Positions 26,364-35,907 of a stretch of DNA of 64,000 nt are shown one piece after another; position 1 is the first letter of the stretch; each line of letters opens with the position of its first letter. Made by a program: the position numbers and the translations under genes. The notes below the pieces were generated by a model. The model searched no databases and had not been told where the DNA came from. It saw only the letters and a list, made by a program, of their open reading frames with translations. The stretch lies in assembly GCF_002261425.1 (NCBI RefSeq), contig NZ_NEVJ01000001.1:372001-436000 (forward strand), given 5' to 3'. This DNA comes from Bordetella genomosp. 9 (GTDB lineage Bacteria; Pseudomonadota; Gammaproteobacteria; Burkholderiales; Burkholderiaceae_B).

Positions 26364-27191
26364 TCAATCGGGTTTGTGGGGACTGGGCTGCAAGGCCATG
26401 ATGGCCAGGCAGACGACCAGCGACAGCAGGGTGAGCAGGGTCGACACGGCGGCCAGCACCGGGGAGACTTCCCAGCGGATCGCGCTGTACATCTTGACCG
26501 GCAGGGTCAGCGTTTCCGGCCCGGTGATGAAGTAGGCGATGATGACCTCGTCGAAGGAAATCAGGAACGCAAAGAGCGCGCCGACCAGCACGGAAGGGCG
26601 GATCTGCGGCAGCACGACTTCCATGAAGATGCGCAGGCGGCTGGCGCCCATGATCATGGCGGCGGTTTCCAGGGCCGGATCCGCGTGGCGCAGGCCGGCG
26701 CCCAGCGCGACCAGCATGAAGGGGATGGTGGCCACCGTATGCGCCAGCACCACGCCTGTGGTCGTGTTCACCATGTGCAGCGCGGCCAGGTGCATGTACA
26801 TGCCCAGTCCCAGCACCACCACCGGCACCAGCATGGGGGCCAGCGAAACCAGTTCCAGCACACGGCGGCCGCGGAAGCGTCCGCGCGCCAGCGCGTAGGA
26901 AGCCGGCAGTGCGATCAGCAGCGACAGTACCGTCACGCAGGCGGCCACCAGCAGGCTCTGCAAGGCCGAACCCCACCAGGCGGGATCGCTCAGGAACTGG
27001 CGGAACAGCGCCAGCGACAGCTGCCTGGGCGGAAAGCTGAGCTCCTGGCCGCCGCCGAACGAGATCGGGATGACGACCAGGCTGGGCATCAGCAGGAAGA
27101 CATAGCCCACCCATGCGGCCGCCGCGCCGGCCAGCCGCCAGGCATGGCGGGCGGTGAAAATGGGTTGAGGCACGGTGCGCGATCCGTTCAT
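26364..27191 (-). CDS. ABC transporter permease (PotC-like)
   Basis: A 275-residue inner-membrane permease with about six helices and the coupling loop (ETAAMIMGASRLRIFMEVVL), matching PotC-type polyamine transporters. The start ATG at 27191 overlaps the stop of the preceding permease as ATGA. Longer open frame upstream of this ATG is shadow coding within the neighbour. Confidence 0.9.
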   Translation of the reverse strand: MNGSRTVPQPIFTARHAWRLAGAAAAWVGYVFLLMPSLVVIPISFGGGQELSFPPRQLSLALFRQFLSDPAWWGSALQSLLVAACVTVLSLLIALPASYALARGRFRGRRVLELVSLAPMLVPVVVLGLGMYMHLAALHMVNTTTGVVLAHTVATIPFMLVALGAGLRHADPALETAAMIMGASRLRIFMEVVLPQIRPSVLVGALFAFLISFDEVIIAYFITGPETLTLPVKMYSAIRWEVSPVLAAVSTLLTLLSLVVCLAIMALQPSPHKPD

Positions 27192-28024
27192 GCGAAGGTC
27201 GTCTCCCGGTCGCGCTGGACCCTTATCAACATGGCGATCAGCAGGGCCGATATGGCCAGCAGCACGAAGGCGATCGACGACGCCAGCGTCCAGTCCAGCG
27301 TCTGCCGCGTGTAGAAGTCGATCAGGTTCGCCAGCATCATGTCCTGCCGTCCGCCGAGCAGCGCCGGCGTGATGTACATCCCCATGGACAGCGTCAGGCA
27401 CATCAGCACGCCGGCGCATACGCCGGGCAGGCTGAGCGGCAGCGTGATGCGGCTGAAGATGCGCCATTGGCTCGCCCCCATGATCTCCGCCGCCATGTGC
27501 AGGCTGCGGTTCTGGTTGATCAGGCTGGCCATGACCGGCAGCACCATGAACGGCAGCAGGTAGTTCGTCATGCCCAGCACCACGCCCACGCGATTGAACA
27601 GCAGCTCGACGTGCCAGGCGCCGCCGGACATCCATCCCAGCAGCTGGTTCAGCACGCCGCTGTTGCCCAGGACGATCGTGAAGGCGTAGCTCTTGACCAG
27701 GATGCTGGTCCAGAACGGCAGCATCACCATGATCAGGTAGGGCGCGCGCCGCCGCGCCGGCATGGCGGCCAGATGCAGCGCGATCAGGTAGCCCAGCACC
27801 AGGCTGGTCAGCGTGGCCAGCACGCTGATGTTCAGCGTGGTCCCCAGCACGCGATGGATCAGCGTGCCGTTGAGGACGTCCGCGTAGCCGCGCAGCGTGT
27901 AGCCGTGGTCGTAGATGCTGGACCAGCCTACCAGTCCCAGCGGCCACAGGAAGAACAGCAGCAGCAGTGCGCAAAGCGGAACCAGCAGGACGACGATCGC
28001 CCTGGTGCTTAGGGTGTGCGCCAT
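27188..28024 (-). CDS. ABC transporter permease (PotB-like)
   Basis: A 278-residue permease with an N-terminal hydrophobic helix (VVLLVPLCALLLLFFLWPLG) and a coupling loop (MAAEIMGASQWRIFSRITLP). It begins five bases after the binding-protein stop and overlaps the next permease by four bases. Forms a heterodimer with the PotC-like protein by analogy with PotBC. Confidence 0.9.
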   Translation of the reverse strand: MAHTLSTRAIVVLLVPLCALLLLFFLWPLGLVGWSSIYDHGYTLRGYADVLNGTLIHRVLGTTLNISVLATLTSLVLGYLIALHLAAMPARRRAPYLIMVMLPFWTSILVKSYAFTIVLGNSGVLNQLLGWMSGGAWHVELLFNRVGVVLGMTNYLLPFMVLPVMASLINQNRSLHMAAEIMGASQWRIFSRITLPLSLPGVCAGVLMCLTLSMGMYITPALLGGRQDMMLANLIDFYTRQTLDWTLASSIAFVLLAISALLIAMLIRVQRDRETTFA

Positions 28025-28028
28025 GGAT

Positions 28029-29099
28029 CTAGACCAGCAGCCACTCGGTAAAGCGGCGTTGGAGCTTGTCGTAGTTCTCGCCCCACCACGCATCGTTGAT
28101 GATGATGGCGTCCGGCGATTTCATGTCGGGCATGCGGGCGCGCGCCTGTGCGCCGACCATGTCCGTCGCACCCGCGACGTTGGGCGCGAACTCCACCAGT
28201 TCGCAGAAGGCCGCCTGGCGGTCCGGCCGCAGGCAGAACGCCACATAGCGCATGGCATTCTGGATGTTCTTGCCTCCCTTGGGCACGGCAAGGTATTCCA
28301 GGCTGTTGAGCGTCTGCCGCATGGACATGGCCACCGACGATCCGGCGCGCTGCGCCGGCAGCACGCGGCTCAGGTACGAATAGGAGAAATCGATCTCGTT
28401 GCTGGTCAGCAGGGTGACCGTCTCCGGCGTGGTCTCGATCCACTTGCGCACGGCGGGCTTGATGCGGTCCATCGCCTTGAAGGCGCGTTCCACGTCCAGC
28501 GGATAGAGCTGGGCCGGCGGCACGCCATCGGCCAGCAGCGCCATTTCCAGGTTCTCGCTGACGCGCGAACGCAGGCCGCGCCGGCCGGGGAAGCGTTTCA
28601 GGTCCCAGAACTCGGCGAAGGTCTCCGGATGCTTGCCATCGGGAAACTTCTTGGGGTCGTACGCGATGCCGCCAGCGTAGGAGTAGGAGCCGACGTAATC
28701 CTTGCCGGCCGGCTGAAGCAGCTTGCTGGTATCGACGATGCCGGTGTCGATGGGGGCCCAGAGCCCCTGGCGCGCGCCCGCCATGATCTGCGGGCCGATG
28801 CTGTCGAACACGTCCCAGGACACATTGCCGCTGTCGACCTGCACTTTCATCCGCGTCAGGTCCGCGCTGTTGACCAGCGTGACCGGAATACCGCTTTCCT
28901 TGGCGAACGGTTCGGCGAACGCCTGCCGCACCGCGGTTTCGTATGCCCCGCCCCAGCAGGTCACGCTGATCCCGCGCGCCTGGGCGCGCAAGGGCGGCGC
29001 CGTGCCCAGCGCGGCCATGCCGGCCATCGCCGCCCCGGCCTTCAATACGGATCGGCGCGACAGGCCGCGAGCCTGGCCTTGCTTGTCATGCTTGTTCAT
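28029..29099 (-). CDS. Extracellular solute-binding protein (PotD-like), Tat signal
   Basis: A 356-residue periplasmic binding protein of the spermidine/putrescine class. The N-terminus has a twin-arginine signal (LSRRSVLKAG) and a hydrophobic core ending at APPLRAQA, so the protein is probably exported folded. The start at 29099 follows AAGGGG. The mature part starts ISVTCWGGAYE, typical of PotD-like receptors. It is co-directional with its permeases and follows the aldehyde dehydrogenase, so an amine or betaine-like compound is a reasonable ligand. Confidence 0.9.
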   Translation of the reverse strand: MNKHDKQGQARGLSRRSVLKAGAAMAGMAALGTAPPLRAQARGISVTCWGGAYETAVRQAFAEPFAKESGIPVTLVNSADLTRMKVQVDSGNVSWDVFDSIGPQIMAGARQGLWAPIDTGIVDTSKLLQPAGKDYVGSYSYAGGIAYDPKKFPDGKHPETFAEFWDLKRFPGRRGLRSRVSENLEMALLADGVPPAQLYPLDVERAFKAMDRIKPAVRKWIETTPETVTLLTSNEIDFSYSYLSRVLPAQRAGSSVAMSMRQTLNSLEYLAVPKGGKNIQNAMRYVAFCLRPDRQAAFCELVEFAPNVAGATDMVGAQARARMPDMKSPDAIIINDAWWGENYDKLQRRFTEWLLV

Positions 29100-29166
29100 T
29101 GCTACCCCCTTGGTTCCGTTCACTGGCGGCCGGCGAGGCCTGTTGCGGATGACGGCAATGCGAGGA

Positions 29167-30660
29167 TCAGGATGCGATCCAGACCGACTTCCAATCCATG
29201 TATTTATCGAAGGCATGCAGCGACTTGTCGCGCCCGAAGCCGGATTGCTTGAAGCCGCCGAACGGTGCCGACATATTGCCACGGTCAAAGCAGTTGACCC
29301 AGACGACGCCGGCGCGCAAGGTCTGCGCCGCGCGATGCGCGCGTCCCACGTCGCCGGTCCACACCGCGGCCGCGAGGCCGTAGATGGTGTCGTTGGCGAC
29401 GCGCATGGCTTCATCGAATCCGTCGACGGTAATGGCGGCCAGCACCGGGCCGAAGATTTCTTCCCGCGCGATGCGCATGTCGTTGCGCACGTCGCCGAAT
29501 ACGGTCGGTTCGATGAACCATCCGCCGCTGTCCGTGCGCGCCGGCTTGCCGCCCAGCACCACGCTGGCGCCGTCCGCGCGTCCGGCGTCGATGTAGGACA
29601 TCACCCGTTCGTGCTGCGCCTGGCTGACGATGGCGCCCATGCGGGTCGCCGGGTCGAGCGGGTCGCCCGGGACGAGCTCGCGTCCGACCGCGGCGATTTT
29701 CTCCAGCAGGGCGTCGCGGATGGGCGCCTCGACGATCAGGCGTGAGCCCGCGTTGCAGACCTGCCCGCTGTTGTTGAAGATGCCCAGCGCCACGGCGCGC
29801 GCGGCGGCGTCCAGGTCGGGGCAATCCGCCAGCACGATGTGCGGGCTCTTGCCGCCGCATTCCAGGCCGATCCGCTTGATATTGGACTGGCCGGAATACT
29901 GCATGAACAATTTGCCGACTTCCGTGGAGCCGGTGAAGCCGACGGCATCGACGTCCATGTGCAGGCCCAGCGCGCGTCCGGCCGTCTCGCCCAGGCCGGG
30001 CAGCACGTTGAGCACGCCGGCCGGCAGGCCGGCCTCCATCGCCAGGCTGGCGATGCGGATGGCCGTCAGCGGGGATTGCTCGGCGGGTTTCAGGATGACC
30101 GAATTGCCGGCCGCCAGGGCCGGCCCCAACTTCCACGACGCCATGGACAGGGGATAGTTCCAGGGCACCACCGCGGCGACGACGCCCAGCGGTTCGCGCA
30201 CGATCATGGTGGTCATGTTCGGCATGGCGGGCGCCATCTCGCCGTACAGCTTGTCGATGGCCTCGGCATACCACTGGATGCAGGTGGCGGAGCTGACGAT
30301 GTCGCCGTTATAGGCATTGGCGATGGGCTTGCCGACGTCCATGGATTCCAACAGCGCGAGTTCTTCGCGGTGCGACATCATCAATTCGGCCAGCTTCAGC
30401 AGGACCTGCTTGCGCTCGGCGGGCGCGCGGCGGGACCACACGCCCGACTCGAAGGCGCGGCGGCCGCTGGCCACCGCGGCGTCGACATCCTCGGTATCGC
30501 AGGCGGCGATCTGCGCGATGACCCGTCCCGTTGCCGGGTTGAACGTCGGGAAGGTCTTGCCTGACAGGGCGGGACGGTATTCACCGTCGATGAATGCACG
30601 CCATTCGGGCTCGCACCTGGCCGCGCGGGCCGTCCATTCTGCTTTGCCGGGGATGTTCAA
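29167..30660 (-). CDS. NAD(P)-dependent aldehyde dehydrogenase (PuuC-like)
   Basis: A 497-residue aldehyde dehydrogenase similar in length and motifs to gamma-glutamyl-gamma-aminobutyraldehyde dehydrogenase (PuuC). Catalytic Glu lies in LECGGKSPH, catalytic Cys in NNSGQVCNAGSRL, and the oxyanion Asn in PWNYPLSMASWK. The likely start is a TTG at 30660, since GGAGG precedes it by seven bases and the only in-frame ATG (30705) has no ribosome site. It is first in the operon and divergent from the LysR gene at 30787 across 126 bases. It probably oxidises an aldehyde made from the imported amine. Confidence 0.9.
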   Translation of the reverse strand: MNIPGKAEWTARAARCEPEWRAFIDGEYRPALSGKTFPTFNPATGRVIAQIAACDTEDVDAAVASGRRAFESGVWSRRAPAERKQVLLKLAELMMSHREELALLESMDVGKPIANAYNGDIVSSATCIQWYAEAIDKLYGEMAPAMPNMTTMIVREPLGVVAAVVPWNYPLSMASWKLGPALAAGNSVILKPAEQSPLTAIRIASLAMEAGLPAGVLNVLPGLGETAGRALGLHMDVDAVGFTGSTEVGKLFMQYSGQSNIKRIGLECGGKSPHIVLADCPDLDAAARAVALGIFNNSGQVCNAGSRLIVEAPIRDALLEKIAAVGRELVPGDPLDPATRMGAIVSQAQHERVMSYIDAGRADGASVVLGGKPARTDSGGWFIEPTVFGDVRNDMRIAREEIFGPVLAAITVDGFDEAMRVANDTIYGLAAAVWTGDVGRAHRAAQTLRAGVVWVNCFDRGNMSAPFGGFKQSGFGRDKSLHAFDKYMDWKSVWIAS

Positions 30661-30786
30661 GTCGGTTCCTCCGTGAGCGTCGCGCGGCGGGCGACAGGTA
30701 TGCATTGCAGTTTAGGGACCGAAACTCATAATATCCAATACAGGTTTGGCAGCTTCTTCCTTCCAAATAGTTATGGGTTACCCATC

Positions 30787-31707
30787 ATGTTGAACGTGCG
30801 TCACCTGGAGATTTTCCGCGCCGTGGTGCAGACGGGCTCCGTCTCCGCCGCGGGCCGCATGCTGTACATCTCGCAGCCGGCCGTCACGAAGACCCTGCGC
30901 CTGCTGGAAGGCGAGCTGGGGCTCACGCTGTTCCAGCGGGTGAAGGGCAGGCTGGTGTGTACGCCGGAGGCCGATGCCCTGATGCCGGAAGTCGAACGCC
31001 TGTTCGGCAGTGTCGAATCGGTGAGCCAGGCGGCGCTGGAGATCCGGCAGGGGGTGCGCGGGCGCATCACCGTGGCGTCCGTGTCGGCGCTGTCGATGTC
31101 GGTCGTGGCGCAGGCGGTCAATGCATTCCACCAGTTGCACCCGCAGGTGCAGTTCGACGTCCGCGCCCTGCCCACCCGGCACGTGGTGGAATACGTGGGC
31201 ACCAGCCAGGTCGACATGGGCATCGTCGACGTGCCCACGCCGGTCGCCACGCTGGAAGTGGAGGAAATCTGCAAGAGCGAGGTGGTGTGCGTGCTGCATC
31301 GGGACCATCCCTTGGCGCGGTACGCCCGGCTGACACCGGAACTCCTGGCTGATTGGCCCATCATCACCTTCGCGGACGATACGTTCACCGGGTTCCGCCT
31401 GCGCGAAGCCTTCCGCGAGCGCGGCGTCCCCTACGACACGGCCCTGGTGTCCAATAGCACGGGGACGCTGTGCGCGATGGTCCAGGCCTTGAACGCGGTG
31501 GCGCTGGTGGATCACTTCATCCTGATGACGTCCGCGTTCCCGCAGCTGGTGATGCGCCGCTTTTCACCGCGCATCGATATGCAGCCCCGGTTCCTGTTTT
31601 CGCCGATGCGGCCGCGCTCGGCGATCGTGGCCCAGTTCGCCGACGCCATACGCACGGCGGCACGAACGGCGGTGCGGCGCCTGTCGCGCCCGGCAAAACA
31701 AGGCTGA
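30787..31707 (+). CDS. LysR-family transcriptional regulator
   Basis: A 306-residue LysR regulator: helix-turn-helix in residues 3-62 (SVSAAGRMLYISQPAVTKTL) and an effector domain from about residue 92. It is divergent from the eight-gene amine-import operon and is its likely regulator. The intergenic region holds CCAA-N7-TTGG near 30738, a weak LysR-type candidate site. Confidence 0.9.
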   Translation: MLNVRHLEIFRAVVQTGSVSAAGRMLYISQPAVTKTLRLLEGELGLTLFQRVKGRLVCTPEADALMPEVERLFGSVESVSQAALEIRQGVRGRITVASVSALSMSVVAQAVNAFHQLHPQVQFDVRALPTRHVVEYVGTSQVDMGIVDVPTPVATLEVEEICKSEVVCVLHRDHPLARYARLTPELLADWPIITFADDTFTGFRLREAFRERGVPYDTALVSNSTGTLCAMVQALNAVALVDHFILMTSAFPQLVMRRFSPRIDMQPRFLFSPMRPRSAIVAQFADAIRTAARTAVRRLSRPAKQG

Positions 31708-31718
31708 CCTGGCTTACA

Positions 31719-31739
31719 CTATTGACTGTCTATCAAGTC
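31719..31739 (+). promoter_or_regulatory. Operator site A (XRE-cupin regulator, self promoter)
   Basis: Half-match CTATTGA, seven-base spacer, perfect right arm TCAAGTC. Lies 52-72 bases upstream of the XRE-cupin gene and overlaps a TTGACT that could serve as a -35 box. Suggests autoregulation. Confidence 0.6.
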
Positions 31740-31790
31740 GCTTTACGGCTGCGTCCTTGCATGCGCCCGAGGCGCAGTGGGGGAATCTAA

Positions 31791-32510
31791 TTGGAAAACA
31801 AAAAGACCATGGCGAAACTGCGCGGCGGCGCCAGCAAGCTGCCTGCCGGGACCCGGCAGCCGGCGGGAAGGGTCCGGCGGCCCGCCGTCGCCAAGCCTTC
31901 CGCCAAGGCCCGCGCGCGCGCGGAGGCGGCCGACGCGGCGCAGGAACCGATGCGGATCGGGTCCAAGCTGAAGCACGCCCGGTTGCTGCAGGGCTATACC
32001 CTGAAGGAGCTTGCCGATATCGTCGAGTGCTCCGAAAGCATGTTGTCCAAGCTCGAGAACGACAAGCTGGCGTCTTCCATCGGCTTCCTGCATCGCCTGG
32101 CCAGCGCGCTCGGCACGAGTATCGCGGCCCTGTATTCGGAAGAGGACGGTTTCTCCGGTCCGGTGCATGTCTTCCATGCCAACCGCAAGGCGCGCAGCGT
32201 CGCCGATCCGGATTCGCTGGACCAGGGCGTGCGTTTCGAACGCATCGTCCCCATCGACCGCAACGGCCTGCTGCAGGCGCTGGTGCACAGCATTCCGCCC
32301 GGCGCGCGCAGCGGCGGCGCGGTCAGCCATGCCGGCGAGGAACTCGGCTACATCATCGAAGGCGAAGTCGAGGTCACCGTCGACGGCAAGAGCTATGTGG
32401 TCCGGCAGGGCGACCTGATTTTCTTTCCGTCGTCGCTGCCGCACGGCTACCACAACAAGGGCGACAAGGTCGCCCGCATGCTCAAGGTGAACACGCCGCC
32501 GTCGCTGTGA
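31791..32510 (+). CDS. XRE-family regulator with C-terminal cupin domain
   Basis: A 239-residue regulator of the PuuR/SutR type. After a basic, low-complexity N-terminus (1-50) comes a helix-turn-helix (KLKHARLLQGYTLKELADIV then ECSESMLSKLENDK) and, from about residue 150, a cupin barrel (HAGEELGYIIEGEVEVTVDG) that in relatives senses a small molecule. The start used is a TTG at 31791, preceded by GGGG; an ATG at 31809 is possible. It has a copy of the dyad GACTTGA-N7-TCAAGTC upstream, and similar sites precede the MFS gene, the binding-protein gene and the amidase, so it is proposed as the local regulator of 31791-42353. Confidence 0.88.
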   Translation: MENKKTMAKLRGGASKLPAGTRQPAGRVRRPAVAKPSAKARARAEAADAAQEPMRIGSKLKHARLLQGYTLKELADIVECSESMLSKLENDKLASSIGFLHRLASALGTSIAALYSEEDGFSGPVHVFHANRKARSVADPDSLDQGVRFERIVPIDRNGLLQALVHSIPPGARSGGAVSHAGEELGYIIEGEVEVTVDGKSYVVRQGDLIFFPSSLPHGYHNKGDKVARMLKVNTPPSL

Positions 32511-32537
32511 CGCGCCGCTGCGCCCGGTCTCGGTATA

Positions 32538-32558
32538 AACTTGACGCTCTATAAAGTC
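32538..32558 (+). promoter_or_regulatory. Operator site B (MFS promoter)
   Basis: AACTTGA-N7-TAAAGTC, matching 12 of 14 arm positions of the perfect site at 35908. Located 99 bases upstream of the MFS start, with a TTGACG overlapping the left arm. Confidence 0.6.
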
Positions 32559-32656
32559 CCTTGACTGATTGCGCCGCGCGAGCGGGCGCCGGCAGGGATG
32601 CGAACCCTATTGTTCGTGCCGAGCATCAGGGTCCCGATACCTGACAGGAGCCTTGA

Positions 32657-33910
32657 TTGTCGACCAAGCCTGATGCCGCAGCCGCGGGCAATGCGGATGA
32701 AGCGCCCGCGGGGACGGTACCCTGGCGGGAAAACTATGTGCCCTACGCCATCTCGCGCGTGCTGTCCGCGATGGCGTTCCAGGGCATCGGCATCGCGCTC
32801 GGCTGGCTGGTGTACGACCAGACGCACAGCGCCTTCTACCTGGGCCTGATCGGGCTGTGCCAGTTCCTGCCCATGGTCGTGCTGACCCTGGTGGTGGGCC
32901 AGGTGGCGGACCGCTACGATCGCCGGCGCATCGCCCTGATCGCGCAGTCGGTGAAGGCGGTCGTGGCGATCGTCCTGACCTGGGCCATCTGGTCCGGCGC
33001 GCTGACCGTGCCCATGATCTTCGTGTCCGTGGTGGTGCTGGGCGCGGCGCAGTCCTTCGAACAGCCCACCATGCAATCGCTGGTGCCCAGCATCGTGCCG
33101 CCTTCCGCGCTGCAGCAGGCGCTGTCGGTGACCACGGCGCTGTTCCAGACCGCGACCATCATCGGGCCTGCATTGGGCGGCGTCGCCTACGGGTTCAATC
33201 CGCTCGCGCCCTTCCTGCTGTCGTCGGTGATGTTCGTGGTGGCCGGCGTTTGCGTGATGTCGATCAAGACGGTGCGCGGCGGCTACAACCGTGGGCCGGT
33301 CACGTTGCAGACCGCGTTCGCCGGCGTGTCCTTCATCTTCGCCCGTCCCGTCATGCTGGGCGTGATCTCGCTGGACCTCTTCGCGGTGCTGCTGGGCGGC
33401 ACGACCGCGCTGCTGCCGATCTTCGCGCGCGACATCCTGAACGCGGGGCCGTGGGCCCTGGGATTGCTGCGTTCGTCGTCCGCCATCGGGGCGGTGCTGA
33501 TGTCCCTGTACGTCGCCCGCGTGCCGCTGAAGACGGGGATAGGCATGAAGATGCTGCTGGCCGTGGGGGTGTTCGGACTGGCGACCATCGTGTTCGCCCT
33601 GTCGACCAACATCACGGTTTCCATCCTGGCGCTGGCGGTGCTCGGCGCGGCGGACACGATCAGCATGGTGGTGCGCATCACCCTGGTGCAACTGCTGACG
33701 CCAGACGAAATGCGTGGACGGGTCAATGCCGTCAACTCGCTGTTCGTGGGCACCTCGAACCAATTGGGCGAGTTCTATTCGGGCACGCTGGCGGGCTTCG
33801 TCGGCCCTGTTTCGGCCGGCGTGATCGGCGGCGTCAGCACCATCGTGGTGGTATTGCTCTGGATGCGGCTTTTCCCCGATCTTCGCAAGGTCAAGACGCT
33901 GGCGGGGTAA
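32657..33910 (+). CDS. Major facilitator superfamily transporter (EntS-like)
   Basis: A 417-residue inner-membrane transporter with twelve predicted hydrophobic helices and the MFS loop-2/3 signature (GQVADRYDRRRIALIAQSVK). The nearest known group is the EntS-like exporter branch. The start is a TTG at 32657, six bases after AGGAG. It is preceded by operator site B and may export a product or toxic by-product of the neighbouring amidase pathway; that role is inference. Confidence 0.88.
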   Translation: MSTKPDAAAAGNADEAPAGTVPWRENYVPYAISRVLSAMAFQGIGIALGWLVYDQTHSAFYLGLIGLCQFLPMVVLTLVVGQVADRYDRRRIALIAQSVKAVVAIVLTWAIWSGALTVPMIFVSVVVLGAAQSFEQPTMQSLVPSIVPPSALQQALSVTTALFQTATIIGPALGGVAYGFNPLAPFLLSSVMFVVAGVCVMSIKTVRGGYNRGPVTLQTAFAGVSFIFARPVMLGVISLDLFAVLLGGTTALLPIFARDILNAGPWALGLLRSSSAIGAVLMSLYVARVPLKTGIGMKMLLAVGVFGLATIVFALSTNITVSILALAVLGAADTISMVVRITLVQLLTPDEMRGRVNAVNSLFVGTSNQLGEFYSGTLAGFVGPVSAGVIGGVSTIVVVLLWMRLFPDLRKVKTLAG

Positions 33911-33976
33911 AGCGCGGCCGGCCAGGTGCGGCCGGTATGGCCGTCCTGATGCCGGACGGGACATGCCGGACGCGGG

Positions 33977-35605
33977 CTACGAGGCGACCGTGATCTGCGT
34001 GAAATCCTGGTACCAGCTCTCGGCCTGCACGAAGCCTTTCACCTTGGGGCTCAAGGCGCGCGGGTTCAGATCGTGCACCGCGAAAATATTGGGCGCATCG
34101 TCGACCACCTGCGCATGCGCGGCGGCGAGCTTGGCGTCCTGGTCCGCCTGGTTGAAGGCGGACAGCGCCTCCGTCAGCAACTGGTCGACCTTGGCGCTGC
34201 TGTAGCGCCCCCAATTGCCGGTGCCGCCGCCGTCGCGGCTGAAGCAGTTGGTGTAGAACTGGGTTGGGTCCCCGAAAGGCTGGCCATGGCAGATGACGTC
34301 GTAATGCGCGGCGCCGTTCACGCCCGGCACCTGGCGCATCGCGGTCAGCACCGAGCCCCAGTCCGCCACCACCAGGTCGACCTTGACGTTGAGTTCCGCC
34401 AGGCTCTGCTGCATGAACTGCCCCATGGGCAGCGGCACCATGTTGCCGGATCCGGCCGTCGGGATCAGCGTCTTCAGGGTGATCGGCTTTTTGCCGGGGC
34501 CGTAGCCGGCCTCCGCCAGCAGGGCCTTGGCCTTGTCGGGATCGTAGCCATAAATCTGCGTCGGCTTGCCGAACAGCTTGTAGTCCTGGTCGTACAGCCC
34601 GATGGCCGGCGTCGCGGTGCCGTTGAGCAGGCCCACCATGCTTTCGCGGTCCAGTCCGTAGTTCAGCGCCCGTCGCACGCGGACGTCCGTCAGGGGGCCG
34701 GCATCGGCGCAGTTGAGCACGAAGGACCACAGGTGCAGGTAGGGCTTGGTGATCACGTTGAATCCCGCGCTCTTCAGCGCCGGGATCGAATCGGGGTCGG
34801 GGAATTCGATCCAGTCCACCTGGCCCGAGCGCAGCGCGGCGACGCGGGTGTTCGAATCCGCGATCGGCATCAGCACCAGGCGGTCAAGCCGGGAAACGTG
34901 CTTCGGATCCCAATAGGCGCGGTTGGGCACCAGCTCGATGGCGACGTGCGGCGTCACCTTCACCACCTTGAACGGCCCCGTGCCGGAGGGATTCGAGCGG
35001 AATGCCAGCCAATCCTTGCCCAGCTTTTCGTACTGCCGCGGGCTGACGATGAACAGGCGCGACAGGTGATAGGGCAGCAGGCTGAAAACCGTCTTGGTAC
35101 GGATCGCGAACTGGGTATCCGAGACCTTTTCATAGCCCGCGATGATGGCGGCATAGGCGCCCGCATAGGTCGGCGCCAGCTTGTCGTAATGCGGTGCGTC
35201 GCGCTTCAGCTGCCGGTCGAAGTTCCACACCACGTCGTCCACGCTCAGCGGCGAGCCGTCGTGGAACGTGACCCCCTGGCGGATGGTGAAGATCCAGCGC
35301 TTGCTGTCGCCGGGGTCGATATGCCATTCGGTGGCCAGCCCGGGGATCAGGTCGGGCGGCGTCTTGGTGTTCGCGAAATCCCACAGGACCAGCGCGTCGA
35401 AGATCGGATAACCGGCGAAGCGGCCGCCTTCGCTGCCATTGTCGGGCATGCCGTTGGTCAGCGGTACGTCAGTGGTGGTCATCGCGATGCGCAGGGCGCC
35501 GCCGCCCGCGCTCTGCGCGTACAGGTCGCGCTGCCTGCCCGCGGCGAGCAGCGCGGTGCCGGCGCCGGCGAGCTTGAGCGCATTGCGCCGTGTAATCGTT
35601 GCCAT
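33977..35605 (-). CDS. Peptide/amide-type ABC transporter substrate-binding protein (SBP_bac_5)
   Basis: A 542-residue family-5 extracellular binding protein of the Dpp/Opp type. The N-terminus (MATITRRNALKLAGAGTALL) is a Tat-like signal with two arginines. The mature body has family features: a RWIFTIRQGVTFHDGSPL strand, the hinge, and the DGTATP-like loop. It is divergent from the amidase gene and presumably supplies substrate to the permeases and ATPases at 38440-42353. A partial operator lies about 100 bases upstream. Confidence 0.9.
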   Translation of the reverse strand: MATITRRNALKLAGAGTALLAAGRQRDLYAQSAGGGALRIAMTTTDVPLTNGMPDNGSEGGRFAGYPIFDALVLWDFANTKTPPDLIPGLATEWHIDPGDSKRWIFTIRQGVTFHDGSPLSVDDVVWNFDRQLKRDAPHYDKLAPTYAGAYAAIIAGYEKVSDTQFAIRTKTVFSLLPYHLSRLFIVSPRQYEKLGKDWLAFRSNPSGTGPFKVVKVTPHVAIELVPNRAYWDPKHVSRLDRLVLMPIADSNTRVAALRSGQVDWIEFPDPDSIPALKSAGFNVITKPYLHLWSFVLNCADAGPLTDVRVRRALNYGLDRESMVGLLNGTATPAIGLYDQDYKLFGKPTQIYGYDPDKAKALLAEAGYGPGKKPITLKTLIPTAGSGNMVPLPMGQFMQQSLAELNVKVDLVVADWGSVLTAMRQVPGVNGAAHYDVICHGQPFGDPTQFYTNCFSRDGGGTGNWGRYSSAKVDQLLTEALSAFNQADQDAKLAAAHAQVVDDAPNIFAVHDLNPRALSPKVKGFVQAESWYQDFTQITVAS

Positions 35606-35705
35606 GTATTTCTCCCTTGACCAGGACCTGGGCTGCCTGGAGTGATGCTTTTGTGAAGGCTCCCTTGCAGGCCGGCGATCCAGGCGTACTGGCGCTTCGT
35701 CAAGG

Positions 35706-35726
35706 TACTTGATTAATAATTAAGGA
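35706..35726 (-). promoter_or_regulatory. Partial operator site D (binding-protein promoter)
   Basis: TACTTGA with a seven-base spacer and a degenerate right arm (TTAAGGA). Only one arm is good, so support is weak alone; its position 100 bases upstream of the binding-protein gene strengthens it. Confidence 0.35.
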
Positions 35727-35807
35727 ACGTCAGCAGCGCAAGGGGTATTCGCCCTAGGGCTGCATGCATGGGGCGCACGCACAAGGCCGGTGCGCACGCA
35801 GTCGTGC

Positions 35808-35828
35808 ATGGTGCACGGCGCGCACCAT
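35808..35828. promoter_or_regulatory. Perfect dyad ATGGTGC-N7-GCACCAT
   Basis: A 7-7-7 inverted repeat of the same geometry as the XRE operator but different sequence. Possibly the site of another dimeric regulator; unassigned. Confidence 0.35.
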
Positions 35829-35907
35829 CGTGTGTATCCCTTGAAAAACCCCTGAAAATCCAGGCCTGTGCGCGTCCATCGGCACCCGGGAAAACACCCC
35901 GGAAAGT

